DNA of 64,000 bases from an uncultured Pseudomonadales bacterium (GTDB lineage: Bacteria > Pseudomonadota > Gammaproteobacteria > Pseudomonadales > Azotimanducaceae): NCBI GenBank assembly GCA_938017975.1, contig CALIKQ010000006.1, positions 62,001 through 126,000 of the forward strand, written 5' to 3'. Shown here in pieces: positions 35,786 to 44,929 of this stretch. Below the pieces are notes generated by a model, which worked only from the letters and a program-made list of their open reading frames with translations, did not search any database and was not told the origin of the DNA. Each line of letters begins with the position of its first letter. The first letter of the stretch is position 1. The position numbers were made by a program, and so were the translations under genes.

Positions 35786-37189
35786 ATGACAGCGCTACTT
35801 GATCAACCGATCACCGCCATTGCCAAAGCAGTAAAGGATGGAGAGACAACCGCAGTGGCGCTCGCGGAAGCGGCACTCGCTAGAATCGAAGCGGTCAACC
35901 CTGTTCTCAATGCCGTTGTTGCCTTAAACCCAGAACTTTCCCTAAAGTATGCCGCCAAAGCCGATACTGCCCGCGCATCGGGAGAGTCGCTTGGTCCTCT
36001 GCACGGTGTCCCAATGACCATCAAGGACAGCCTCGATACCTTTGATTTCATCTCCACCTGGGGTAGCGAAGGTCGAGCCAACTTTCGTCCAGCTCGCGAT
36101 GCCAGTTGTGTCGCGCGACTGCGCAGCGCTGGCGCAATTTTAATGGGTAAGACCAATACGCCAGAATTCACCCTGGCCTTCCAAACCGACAACAATCTCT
36201 TTGGCCGAACCAACAATCCTTTCAACCCCACGCGAACACCAGGGGGAAGTTCTGGCGGCGCTGCAGCATTGATTGCAGCTCGGGCAATTCCCTTTGATAT
36301 TGGCACGGACACCGGCGGCAGCATCCGACTGCCTGCACACTACTGCGGCATAGCCGGAATCAAGCCGACATCTGGCCGGGTTCCTAGCACAGGCAATGCC
36401 CTGCCCAGTGAGGGTTTGTGGGCACCGCTTACCCAACCCGGTCCAATGGCTCGATACGTTCAGGATCTCAGGCTACTGCTCGATGTCATAGAAGGTCCCG
36501 ATTTCGTCGATCCGCATGCACGGCGCGCGCCTAGGGTAACTGCAGAGCAAACAGACCCCCAGACGCTGCGTGTCGGCTTCCATCTCAATAACGGACTAGC
36601 AGAACCTGAAACTGATATTTGCAGTGCAATCCAATCGGTCATTGATCGCCTCGCAAATTCTGGCCTCTCGATCGCCGAGCATCGTCCAGATGGTATCGAA
36701 ATGACGCCCCTTATCTTCTCCCGTGTCCTTGGGGCGGATGATCACGAGACGGTCAAAGACCTCCTTGAAAGGTCTAATACGAAGACACCCTCACAAGCCA
36801 TTGCTCAAAACTTATCCCAAGCAGCGCCGGGTCTGTCGGCCTCGGAATTAACACACATTCTCTCGATATGGGACGGTTTTAAAAGCGCGATGCTCAAAAC
36901 GTTTAATGCTGTGGACGTCTTAATTTGCCCCGTTAATGCGACGACTGCGATCGAGCACGGCATGACGGAGAATATGCTGAATTACTCCTACACCATGACC
37001 TACAACCTGACCGGCTGGCCTGGCGTGGTCATTCCCTGCGGCCTCGATCACCGAGGACTACCGATCGGACTGCAAATCGTGGCCGCGCCCTTTTGCGAGC
37101 ATCATTGCTTGGCCATCGCGGAACTGATCCAATCAAATCTCGATTTTTTCCCACTACCGGAAATCAACGCCAAATCCTCAAGTTCTTAG
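35786..37189 (+). CDS. Amidase signature family protein
   Basis: A 467-residue amidase. The Ser-cisSer-Lys triad is intact: TIKDSLDT (Lys), PGGSSGGAAALIA (first Ser) and GTDTGGSIRLPAHYCG (nucleophile Ser). It resembles GatA but has no GatB or GatC neighbours and lacks a matching operon, so a stand-alone amide hydrolase is more likely; the substrate is unknown. ATG 35786 is preceded by TTGAGGC, a weak ribosome site. Confidence 0.85.
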   Translation: MTALLDQPITAIAKAVKDGETTAVALAEAALARIEAVNPVLNAVVALNPELSLKYAAKADTARASGESLGPLHGVPMTIKDSLDTFDFISTWGSEGRANFRPARDASCVARLRSAGAILMGKTNTPEFTLAFQTDNNLFGRTNNPFNPTRTPGGSSGGAAALIAARAIPFDIGTDTGGSIRLPAHYCGIAGIKPTSGRVPSTGNALPSEGLWAPLTQPGPMARYVQDLRLLLDVIEGPDFVDPHARRAPRVTAEQTDPQTLRVGFHLNNGLAEPETDICSAIQSVIDRLANSGLSIAEHRPDGIEMTPLIFSRVLGADDHETVKDLLERSNTKTPSQAIAQNLSQAAPGLSASELTHILSIWDGFKSAMLKTFNAVDVLICPVNATTAIEHGMTENMLNYSYTMTYNLTGWPGVVIPCGLDHRGLPIGLQIVAAPFCEHHCLAIAELIQSNLDFFPLPEINAKSSSS

Positions 37190-37325
37190 GGTTACAACCT
37201 CTGCCTAGGGAGCGGTCGCTACTTTTGCTGCCAAATCAAAGGGCTTCGCACCACTCGCAAAATGTGCCTGAGACGCGTATTATTTCCCACCCGGCGCTGA
37301 CACAAGCGACCACTGAGATTGCGTT

Positions 37326-38705
37326 ATGATGAATCTACGAGTACTGATTGGCCTTCTTTGCACGAGCTTTTGCACGGCAGCTTTCGCCCAAACCATTGAT
37401 TTGGCAGGTGTATACCGGCTTGCCGTAAAAAATGACCCGCAAATCAGTGCTGCCCAAGCGTCCTTCAACGCTCAGAGAGAGGTCGTTCCACAAGCACGAG
37501 CAGGACTGTTGCCGGGTTTTTCTGTCTCTGCCAATTATCAAGACGTCACCAGTCCTTCATTGCGCCAGTTCGATCCTTTGAGCGGCGTGACCCTCTTCGA
37601 AGATACAACCACGATCAACGAATCTTGGCAGGCAAGTATTGTTCAACCCCTCTTTCGAATGGATCGCTGGTATCAATACCAACAATCCAAAAGCATCAGG
37701 GCCCAAGCGCAAGCAGGTTATACCGCTGAGGAACTTGCTCTGATTGTTCGCGTTGCTGAATCCTACCTGGCCATTTTGGAAGCCCACGATGGGCTTGGTT
37801 CAGCAAACGCAGAGCGCAACGCGGTAAAAAGACAGCTCGAGCAGGTTCAGCAACGCTTTGATGTCGGCCTCGTCGCCATCACTGATGTGCTTGAATCAAC
37901 TGCCAGCTTCGACGCCTCGACTGTCAATGTGATTGAAGCAGAAGGCGCCCAGGCACGCAGTTTTGAACCTCTCATGCGACTAACCGGTCAGACCTTCACC
38001 GCTGTTCAGGCCTTGACCGCAGACTTTCCTGTTCGGCATCCAGAACCACAAAATGAAGCAGCTTGGGTTGAGGCTGCGCTTAAGAAAAACACCACCATCA
38101 TTGCCAGTCGCGCCGCCGTCGCTGCTGCTGAAAAACAAGCATCCATCAATAAATCCAGGCATTTACCGACGCTGGACGCCTCGGTTAGTTACAGTTCTCA
38201 AACCAGCAAGAACCCTAGCGCCTTTCAGACTGACCGCTCTGACACCGAAGTCTACGGCCTGCAATTGACCCTACCGCTGTATACAGGCGGCGGTACACGA
38301 TCTGCTGTTCGTCAATCAGAATATCGGCTCATTGAGGCCAGAGAAACACTCGATCTGGCCCAGCGCCAAGTCAGCGAAAATGTTCGCGCACTTTTCACCG
38401 CTATCAACACCGACGTTGCTAGGGTCAAAGCAAGACTCAGAGGAATCGAATCCTCACGCTCAGCACTCGAAGCCACTCAAACCGGTTATGAGGTCGGAAC
38501 GAGAAACATTGTGGATGTTCTGCTTGCCCAGCAACGCCTTTACTTTTCAGAGTTCCAATTCGCCAGCGCCCGATATCGATATATCAACGACACCCTCCGC
38601 CTCAAGCAGCTCATCGGACACCTCACGGCAGACGATCTTTATGAACTCAACCGATTTACTGATGTCAATAATCCTGTAGAGCAAGTCAATCCATTGACCC
38701 GATAA
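37326..38705 (+). CDS. tolC: TolC-family outer-membrane channel
   Basis: A 459-residue outer-membrane efflux protein, with a signal ending FCTAAFAQ and two homologous halves (for example RLAVKNDPQISAAQASFNAQ and AALKKNTTIIASRAAVAAAE). RFDVGLVAITDVLE and GYEVGTRNIVDVLLAQQ are the standard paired TolC motifs. It forms the exit duct for tripartite efflux and type I secretion systems. No partner pump is adjacent. A 136-bp gap lies upstream. Confidence 0.9.
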   Translation: MMNLRVLIGLLCTSFCTAAFAQTIDLAGVYRLAVKNDPQISAAQASFNAQREVVPQARAGLLPGFSVSANYQDVTSPSLRQFDPLSGVTLFEDTTTINESWQASIVQPLFRMDRWYQYQQSKSIRAQAQAGYTAEELALIVRVAESYLAILEAHDGLGSANAERNAVKRQLEQVQQRFDVGLVAITDVLESTASFDASTVNVIEAEGAQARSFEPLMRLTGQTFTAVQALTADFPVRHPEPQNEAAWVEAALKKNTTIIASRAAVAAAEKQASINKSRHLPTLDASVSYSSQTSKNPSAFQTDRSDTEVYGLQLTLPLYTGGGTRSAVRQSEYRLIEARETLDLAQRQVSENVRALFTAINTDVARVKARLRGIESSRSALEATQTGYEVGTRNIVDVLLAQQRLYFSEFQFASARYRYINDTLRLKQLIGHLTADDLYELNRFTDVNNPVEQVNPLTR

Positions 38706-38718
38706 ATCAGCTGAGATT

Positions 38719-39810
38719 ATGAAAAAGTTTTGGTTCGTTTTCCTCATCGGCTTCATCGCAGGTGCGGGCTTACTTTCCTTCCTTAAAGAGGAAGCAACCG
38801 CTGCAACCGACCCAATGACGGTGGTGGCGCCGCAGCTCACCTCCGATGAAGCGAATAATATTGCTGTCTTTGAGGCAGCCAGTCCCTCTGTTGTGTTCGT
38901 CACCAACACCCAATTACGTCGACAGCGCTTTTCGCTGAATGTGCTTGAAATTCCAAAAGGTTCTGGAACAGGCTTTATTTGGGATAACAGCGGCCTAATC
39001 GTCACCAACTTTCACGTTGTTTACGGCGCGAATAAGATCAATATTGCTCTTCAGTCTGGACAACAATTTGAGGCCAAGGTCGTCGGAACCTCGCCTGAGA
39101 AGGATATCGCGCTGCTTAAAATAGATGCGCCGAAAGAAATGCTGACCCCGCTACCCCTTGGCAATTCCGATGCTTTGGCTGTTGGAAGAAAAGTACTCGC
39201 CATTGGCAATCCATTCGCACTCGATACCACGCTGACTGTGGGCGTTGTCAGTGCATTGGGGCGAGAAATCAAATCTATGAACAATCGAACCATCTCCAAT
39301 GTCATTCAGACTGATGCCGCGATTAATCCGGGCAACTCCGGCGGCCCACTCCTTAATTCCCAAGGCGAGCTTATCGGCGTCAATACCGCGATTTATAGTC
39401 CAAGCGGTGCGAGTGCCGGAATCGGATTCGCCATTCCCGTCTCTACCTTAAAATCCTTGGTTCCCCAGCTTAAAAAATATGGGAAGCTGTATCGGCCGGT
39501 TCTTGGAATCGAAACCCTGTCTGACTCTTGGACCAAGCGTCTAAAAATCAAAGGCGTTGTCGTGTTCGCTGTGAAACCCGGCCTTCCCGCTGCCAACGCT
39601 GGGATTGTTGGCGTCCGTGAGGATCGGCGCGGCAACATCCATCTCGGTGATGTCATTATCGCAATCGACTCTGAGCCTGTCACCAACGAAGACACCATGC
39701 TTTCTTTACTCGAACTGTATAGTCCTGGAGATACCGTAGAGGTCACGACGCTCAGAGATGATGAAATCAAAACGTATGCGCTGACTTTGGCGGCACCCCG
39801 AACCGAATAA
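38719..39810 (+). CDS. DegS/AlgW-type periplasmic serine protease
   Basis: A 363-residue HtrA-family protease with an N-terminal membrane anchor and a single PDZ domain, the layout of DegS/AlgW that triggers the sigma-E envelope response. The triad is intact: His99 (TNFHVV), Asp129 (EKDIALLKI) and Ser207 (NPGNSGGP). The PDZ spans about 265-355. It starts 13 bases after tolC; the pairing may link both to envelope stress, although degQ/degS usually lie next to rplM-rpsI. Confidence 0.85.
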   Translation: MKKFWFVFLIGFIAGAGLLSFLKEEATAATDPMTVVAPQLTSDEANNIAVFEAASPSVVFVTNTQLRRQRFSLNVLEIPKGSGTGFIWDNSGLIVTNFHVVYGANKINIALQSGQQFEAKVVGTSPEKDIALLKIDAPKEMLTPLPLGNSDALAVGRKVLAIGNPFALDTTLTVGVVSALGREIKSMNNRTISNVIQTDAAINPGNSGGPLLNSQGELIGVNTAIYSPSGASAGIGFAIPVSTLKSLVPQLKKYGKLYRPVLGIETLSDSWTKRLKIKGVVVFAVKPGLPAANAGIVGVREDRRGNIHLGDVIIAIDSEPVTNEDTMLSLLELYSPGDTVEVTTLRDDEIKTYALTLAAPRTE

Positions 39811-40054
39811 TATCCTCCTCCTGTCTTGATTGTTTTGCGGCTAGACTCTGGCTATGCAAAAACATTCAGAGAAAAGGCGTTCTTTTTCGAAGGTACTGGG
39901 TACTGCGCCAAACACCTGGCAAGCGAAGCGGATCTTGCGCCCTCGACCTTGGACAAGCCCTGCCATGGTCTGTCGTTGTACCGGGCGTCGTCTCAGCGCT
40001 TTCGCTTCCGTCAGAAGGTCAACAAATGTTTTATTACAAACCACGTATCAACGG
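39811..40054. other. 244-bp gap with no recognisable gene
   Basis: Open frames cross this stretch on both strands, including one from ATG 39854 that continues into the downstream lipoprotein, but their peptides are Arg- and Cys-rich with no family resemblance. No convincing promoter or terminator was found. Confidence 0.3.
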
Positions 40055-40678
40055 ATGATCTATCGCCTTGAGCGCCTGCAAGACACAAACCTTGGCACTC
40101 ATCTCAGGAGCAACACTCTGGTTGCAGGCTTGTGCCTGCTCCTCGCCTCCTGCCAGACACAACCTTCAAGCATTCAGACTGAGCGGCTTATCGGGCCGAT
40201 TCCAGAGGCTGCAACACGAACTTTTCAGACCCAATCGGACCGCACTCGGATTGATGAATATCAAATGCCTCAAGCTCAACCTGAACAGCCCCACATCACG
40301 ATTCGACTGGAACACCTTTTAGCGCGTCCCGAGGGATCCATCGATGAACAAATCTGGAACTATGAGCTCAAGCAAGCCAAGGACTGCCAATCCCCTGAAC
40401 TCAAAAGAATCTGGTCGGGCTCAGAGGCGCATCATCCATCGACAGTCGTTCTGCTAACCTGCCCAAAAATGACGCTCAGTGATCACGGATACTTGCGGCT
40501 GACCAAAGCCATCGCAAGCCAGGGCACTTATCTGGTCACTATTTTGTTGAGGGTGCCCGCTTTTGAAAGCACTGAGCAGCTGACTCATCAAGAAGCGGTC
40601 ATTTTCTGGGTGAGGCAACTCAAGCAGTTTAAGGTTTGCAACGCCCCGATTGAGTCACGGACCTGCCCTCAGGATTAA
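40055..40678 (+). CDS. Hypothetical lipoprotein
   Basis: About 207 residues. A signal with lipobox LLLASC lies near residues 26-31 when ATG 40055 is used. The frame is open upstream to 39854, but that would put a 68-residue Arg-rich leader before the signal, which is not credible. The mature part is polar with a conserved-looking core (ITIRLEHLL, VVLLTCPKM, VIFWVRQLKQF) and three cysteines. I do not recognise the family. It sits between the protease and comF. Confidence 0.6.
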   Translation: MIYRLERLQDTNLGTHLRSNTLVAGLCLLLASCQTQPSSIQTERLIGPIPEAATRTFQTQSDRTRIDEYQMPQAQPEQPHITIRLEHLLARPEGSIDEQIWNYELKQAKDCQSPELKRIWSGSEAHHPSTVVLLTCPKMTLSDHGYLRLTKAIASQGTYLVTILLRVPAFESTEQLTHQEAVIFWVRQLKQFKVCNAPIESRTCPQD

Positions 40679-40762
40679 GCCTACCCTGGTCAACGTGAAT
40701 GGCTTGCAGCGGCTTCGCCAAATCCTGAGATCATCTGATGAGGTCACATCCGAACTCGCCAC

Positions 40763-41500
40763 ATGATTGATGCCTTTCTCCGGCACTTTGCTATCCCCTG
40801 TCTGTTGTGCGGCCAATCACAACGGCAAACAGCGAGCATTTGCAGAGACTGCACCCGGGACTTGCCTTGGCTACCCAGGAGCTGTCCAAATTGCGCCATC
40901 CCCTGGCCCCTGCATCCAAGGACATCCTGCAGCGCTGGCAATCTTGCTTTCGACGATTGTAGCGCTGCCTTTGCCTACGAGTTCCCTGTCCAGCCGCTGA
41001 TCATTAGATTTAAAGACTTTGAGCAGCTTCACCTCGGCCGCGCACTATCCTTGCTGCTTACTCAAGGCCCCTTAAAATCAAGGATAAGGCCCGATCGTCT
41101 TATCCCCGTTCCTTCGCATAGGCGCCGCTTGCGAAAGCGTGGATTCAACCCAGCGGAGCTCATCGCCAAGGATGTATCTGAGCAATTGGCAATCCCGATA
41201 TCCCTTCACGCCATCCAAAAAGTCACCGAAACGCCTCCTCAAAAACACCAGAGTCGAGCCGACCGCCTGAGTAGCCCAACCAACCCTTTTGCCCTGCAAC
41301 AATCGGTTCAAGGAGAGCACATCGCGGTCGTTGACGATGTCGTTACATCTATGGCGACCGCCCATCAAGTCAGCGAAGTTCTCAGGTTTGGGGGTGCGCA
41401 ACGCATTTCAATCTGGTCAATCGCAAGAACACTCCCTGTTAAAAGGAGCAGCAGACCACCGACCGGCGACCAACGGATGATTCAATGGCGCGGCCTGTGA
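40763..41500 (+). CDS. comF: ComF family protein
   Basis: A 245-residue phosphoribosyltransferase-fold protein with an N-terminal zinc ribbon pair (CLLCGQ, ICRDC, CPNCAIPW) and the PRPP-like loop VVDDVVTSMAT, plus RLIPVPSHRRRLRKRGFNPAE. In naturally competent bacteria ComF helps DNA uptake; elsewhere its role is unclear. In many gammaproteobacteria comF borders bioB; here the neighbours are a lipoprotein and nudC. The pil genes at the other end of the window would suit a competence role, but this is inference. Confidence 0.85.
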   Translation: MIDAFLRHFAIPCLLCGQSQRQTASICRDCTRDLPWLPRSCPNCAIPWPLHPRTSCSAGNLAFDDCSAAFAYEFPVQPLIIRFKDFEQLHLGRALSLLLTQGPLKSRIRPDRLIPVPSHRRRLRKRGFNPAELIAKDVSEQLAIPISLHAIQKVTETPPQKHQSRADRLSSPTNPFALQQSVQGEHIAVVDDVVTSMATAHQVSEVLRFGGAQRISIWSIARTLPVKRSSRPPTGDQRMIQWRGL

Positions 41501-41533
41501 TAGAGTCTCGCTACAATTGATTGGGGTTTATTC

Positions 41534-42385
41534 ATGAACTGGCAGCAAATCGATTTTAAGACATCGTTTCTTTCGGATACCGTGGCGCCCGAGGATGCCA
41601 AGAACCCTCACTACATCGTTGTCTCTGATGGGGAAATATTAGGGTTGTCCGCACATGAACATTGGCAACCCCTCAACGAGGATGAGCTTCGCTGGTCCAT
41701 GCTCGAAGCGCAATCCTCGCATTTCTTGGGATCCATTGCGGGCGTTCCGCTTTTCGCGGTCGAGGTTAATGGCGAGGCCGAAGAACCGGAGGGTTATTAC
41801 TTTGAGACGTTATGGAGTTTTCTGAGTAGCGTTGACCCTGATCTCTTCTATCTCATCGGCCGTGCTAAACAGATCGTAGAGTGGTTTCAGACCCATCGTT
41901 ATTGCGGCCAATGTGGCGGCGAGACGACCTCCGAGAGCACTGACCGATCACGTAAATGCGTGGACTGTGGTTTGATGTTCTATCCTCGACTGTCACCTTC
42001 GATTATCGTTTGCATAAACAAAGGTCAGGATATTTTACTTGCGAAAAATATTAATGCTCGAGCAAACTTCTACAGCGTCCTCGCCGGCTTTGTTGAGCCT
42101 GGAGAGTCCATTGAAGAGACCGTACGACGGGAAGTGTTTGAAGAGGTTGGCATTAAAGTTAAGAACATTGCCTACTTTGGCAGTCAATCATGGCCTTTTC
42201 CAAATTCATTGATGCTTGGCTTTCATGCTGAATACGACAGCGGCGAGATCAACATCCAAGAAGACGAACTTAGCGACGCGCAGTGGTTTCCATATGATGC
42301 CTTGCCAAATCCTCCAGCGATGATTTCGATTTCAGGCTGGTTAATACAAGATTTCATTCAGCGAGCCGAGGCAGGATTGGTTTGA
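41534..42385 (+). CDS. nudC: NADH pyrophosphatase
   Basis: A 283-residue Nudix enzyme that hydrolyses NADH and removes NAD caps from RNA in E. coli. It has the zinc ribbon CGQCG...CVDCG, the Nudix box GFVEPGESIEETVRREVFEEVG, and SQSWPFPNSLMLGF, the NudC-specific SQPWPFPxS motif with one change. The stop overlaps modA as TTGA. Confidence 0.92.
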   Translation: MNWQQIDFKTSFLSDTVAPEDAKNPHYIVVSDGEILGLSAHEHWQPLNEDELRWSMLEAQSSHFLGSIAGVPLFAVEVNGEAEEPEGYYFETLWSFLSSVDPDLFYLIGRAKQIVEWFQTHRYCGQCGGETTSESTDRSRKCVDCGLMFYPRLSPSIIVCINKGQDILLAKNINARANFYSVLAGFVEPGESIEETVRREVFEEVGIKVKNIAYFGSQSWPFPNSLMLGFHAEYDSGEINIQEDELSDAQWFPYDALPNPPAMISISGWLIQDFIQRAEAGLV

Positions 42386-43152
42386 CCGTGCGAGCCCTCA
42401 CGCTCTTGCTACTTGCTTCACTTACAGCCAGCACCGTGTACTCAAGTCACGTTCAGGCAAAAAAGGAGCAGGCCACCATCGCTGTTGCCGCTAACTTTAA
42501 ACTCACCCTAGAGGGCTTAATTCTCGATTTCCAAGCTGATGCACCCAACTTCTCCTTTCAGCTGGTTAGCGGTTCAACTGGAATGCTATTTGCCCAGATA
42601 CGCAATGGCGCGCCTTATGACCTGTTTTTTGCCGCCGACGCTGAACGGCCGGAACAACTTGAGCGAGATGGCGTGGCCCGGGCCGGCACTGTTGCGACCT
42701 ACGCGGTTGGTCAAATTGCGATCTGGGTCCCCAATCGTACTCAACCCTGGCAAGATTTCTTTAGGGAGCACCGAGGATCCCTGGCGATTGCAAACCCCGC
42801 GCTAGCACCTTATGGCCTCGCTGCAATGCATCTCCTAGAGACAGGACTATTTGACAATGAGCCGAAGCTCATTCAAGGCACCAACGTTCACCAGGCTTTT
42901 CAATTTGTCGACACCGGCAACGCGCAAGCTGCCATCACCTCCCTGGCCCAGTTGATTCAAGCAGGCGCAACTCAGAGTGATTTCTACCTGCCCGCTCTCA
43001 ACGATTATCCTCAGATCATTCAGAAGCGGGTCTTACTTTCAGAGAACACCGCAGCCGAGGCACTCCTGATTTACCTCGGCAGCGCTCGCGCCCAGCGCCT
43101 CATCGAATCTGCCGGTTACAAAACAGCATCATCCCTCGAGCAGCCATCCTGA
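42382..43152 (+). CDS. modA: Molybdate ABC transporter substrate-binding protein
   Basis: Periplasmic molybdate (and tungstate)-binding protein of 256 residues with a Sec-type signal (residues ~1-27). The N-terminal IAVAANFK and SGSTGMLFAQIRNGAPYDLFFAAD are ModA motifs; TYAVGQIAIWV and VDTGNAQAAITSLAQ follow. TTG 42382 has AGGA 5 bases upstream and overlaps the nudC stop as TTGA; GTG 42388 is an alternative. First of a complete modABC set; no ModE is seen. Confidence 0.9.
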   Translation: MTVRALTLLLLASLTASTVYSSHVQAKKEQATIAVAANFKLTLEGLILDFQADAPNFSFQLVSGSTGMLFAQIRNGAPYDLFFAADAERPEQLERDGVARAGTVATYAVGQIAIWVPNRTQPWQDFFREHRGSLAIANPALAPYGLAAMHLLETGLFDNEPKLIQGTNVHQAFQFVDTGNAQAAITSLAQLIQAGATQSDFYLPALNDYPQIIQKRVLLSENTAAEALLIYLGSARAQRLIESAGYKTASSLEQPS

Positions 43153-43838
43153 TGGAATCCGATCTCATCACCCTCGGCACATCGCTGAAACTTGCTTTTT
43201 TCACCACCATGATCTTGACGCTGCTGGGTACGCCAATCGCCTGGTGGTTAGCGCGCAGCCAATCCCTATTCGCAGGACTTTGCATTCCTCTGCTTGCCCT
43301 GCCCTTGGTTCTTCCACCTACTGTCATTGGTTTCTATCTTTTATTGGCATTCTCACCCAATCATTTATTTGGCGCGACCTGGCTTGATTGGTTCGGCTCA
43401 TCACTCGCCTTTAGCTTTGAGGGTTTATTACTCGGGTCAATCATCTATTCGCTACCCTTTTTCATGCAACCCATGATCATTGCCTTTCGAGAACTGCCAG
43501 AAGATCTGTTTAAAGCCGCCGCTTCTTTGGGCGCAAATGCCATCGACCGATTCACCACCCTGGTGTTACCGCTCTCTAAGCACGGTTTTTTGATCGCCTG
43601 CACCCTGACTTTTGCACACACCTTAGGAGAATTTGGGATCGTTTTAATGATAGGCGGTAACCTCGAAGGAGAGACACGCGTACTTTCAATTGCGCTCTTT
43701 GATTACGTTGAGACATTAAATTATGAACGGGCACACCTACTCGCGGCGGGCTTGGTTGGATTTTCACTGATCACCCTAACCCTTGTGCAATGGGCAACCC
43801 ATAGAGGATATCGAGCCTCGAGCTTGAGCACTCGATGA
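43152..43838 (+). CDS. modB: Molybdate ABC transporter permease
   Basis: A 228-residue inner-membrane permease. It has LGTPIAWWLARS, ALPLVLPPTVIGFYLL and FKAAASLGANAIDRFTTLVLPLSKHGF (the EAA loop that contacts the ATPase), then TLGEFGIVLMIGGNLEGETR, all diagnostic for ModB. Start and previous stop share a base (TGATG), and the stop overlaps modC by 4 bp, so the three proteins are produced together. Confidence 0.93.
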   Translation: MESDLITLGTSLKLAFFTTMILTLLGTPIAWWLARSQSLFAGLCIPLLALPLVLPPTVIGFYLLLAFSPNHLFGATWLDWFGSSLAFSFEGLLLGSIIYSLPFFMQPMIIAFRELPEDLFKAAASLGANAIDRFTTLVLPLSKHGFLIACTLTFAHTLGEFGIVLMIGGNLEGETRVLSIALFDYVETLNYERAHLLAAGLVGFSLITLTLVQWATHRGYRASSLSTR

Positions 43839-44929
43839 GCTTAATCCGCGCACAGTTTTTGATTCAAGGTCTTGGGCAGGTTCGACTTGAGACAGAATTT
43901 GAAATGGCCGACCAGGGTGTCACCGCGCTTTTTGGCCCATCCGGGGCAGGCAAATCAACTTTGCTACAAGCCCTAGCGGGACTTATCCCACCCGTGGAAT
44001 CTGCTGGAACTCATATCGCAACGTCCTACGGTGTCTGGCAAGACCCCACACAATTTATAAAACCCGAGCGCCGGGGGATCGGCATGGTCTTTCAGAAACA
44101 GTTGCTGTTTCCTCATCTGACTGTTGCAGAAAATATCCAATACGCCCGAAATCGCCGGCATGATGGCCCAAGGTTTGATGACTCCACCCTGATCGAAATC
44201 TTTGAACTTTCGCATTTGATGGACCGTAGCCCCGATCAGCTGTCAGGCGGGGAGGCACAGCGGGTCGCCCTCGCTCGAACACTGGCTAATGCACCCAAAC
44301 TGCTTTTGCTCGATGAGCCTCTGGCAGCTGTCGACCGAGGCACTCGTGCCAACATCCTCAACGCGCTCACACAAATCAAATCTGAATATGCACTACCCAT
44401 GCTCTATGTCAGCCACCAATGGGATGAAGTCATCCAATTAGCAGATCATATTCAGATCATCGAAAATGGTCGCATCAAACGATCGGAGACATTAACAACC
44501 CTCAGCGCAGACTTCGATTTCGTCGCTCAGCAGGAAGAATCAGCGGGAGCAGTTCTGATGACCCAGGTTGTCAAACACCACCCTGAAGATGCGCTCACAG
44601 AAGTTGAACTGGGTCGCCAAACCGTGCTGATCCCATTACTCGATATGCCGACTGGGGCGACGGTAAGGCTGCTCGTTCACCGTCAGGATGTGAGTCTGGT
44701 GAAGACGCCTGTACTGCACTCAAGCATTCTCAACACCTTGGCCTGTGAAGTCGCTGAACTGCATGTTGAACAAGGTGCCTGTTTGCTATTGCTGCGATGT
44801 GAAAAGCAGTATTTCACCGCCAAAATTACGGCCCGCTCTCAGCGAATACTGGGCTTAAAGCCAGACCAGACTATTTATGCGCAAATCAAGGCCACGGCCC
44901 TGGCGCCACTGGTAAGACACCATGGATGA
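43835..44929 (+). CDS. modC: Molybdate ABC transporter ATPase
   Basis: A 364-residue ATPase: Walker A GPSGAGKST at 34-42, VFQKQLLFPHLTVAENI, signature LSGGEAQRVALARTLA and Walker B LLLLDEPLAAVD, followed by a C-terminal TOBE/Mop domain (about 290-358) that binds molybdate. It powers ModB and completes the uptake system for the molybdenum cofactor. It overlaps srkA by 8 bp. Confidence 0.92.
   Translation: MSLIRAQFLIQGLGQVRLETEFEMADQGVTALFGPSGAGKSTLLQALAGLIPPVESAGTHIATSYGVWQDPTQFIKPERRGIGMVFQKQLLFPHLTVAENIQYARNRRHDGPRFDDSTLIEIFELSHLMDRSPDQLSGGEAQRVALARTLANAPKLLLLDEPLAAVDRGTRANILNALTQIKSEYALPMLYVSHQWDEVIQLADHIQIIENGRIKRSETLTTLSADFDFVAQQEESAGAVLMTQVVKHHPEDALTEVELGRQTVLIPLLDMPTGATVRLLVHRQDVSLVKTPVLHSSILNTLACEVAELHVEQGACLLLLRCEKQYFTAKITARSQRILGLKPDQTIYAQIKATALAPLVRHHG

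Noticed and set aside
35786-37189. GatA subunit of the amidotransferase
   Set aside because: The Ser-Ser-Lys triad is shared by all amidases, and gatB and gatC are absent.
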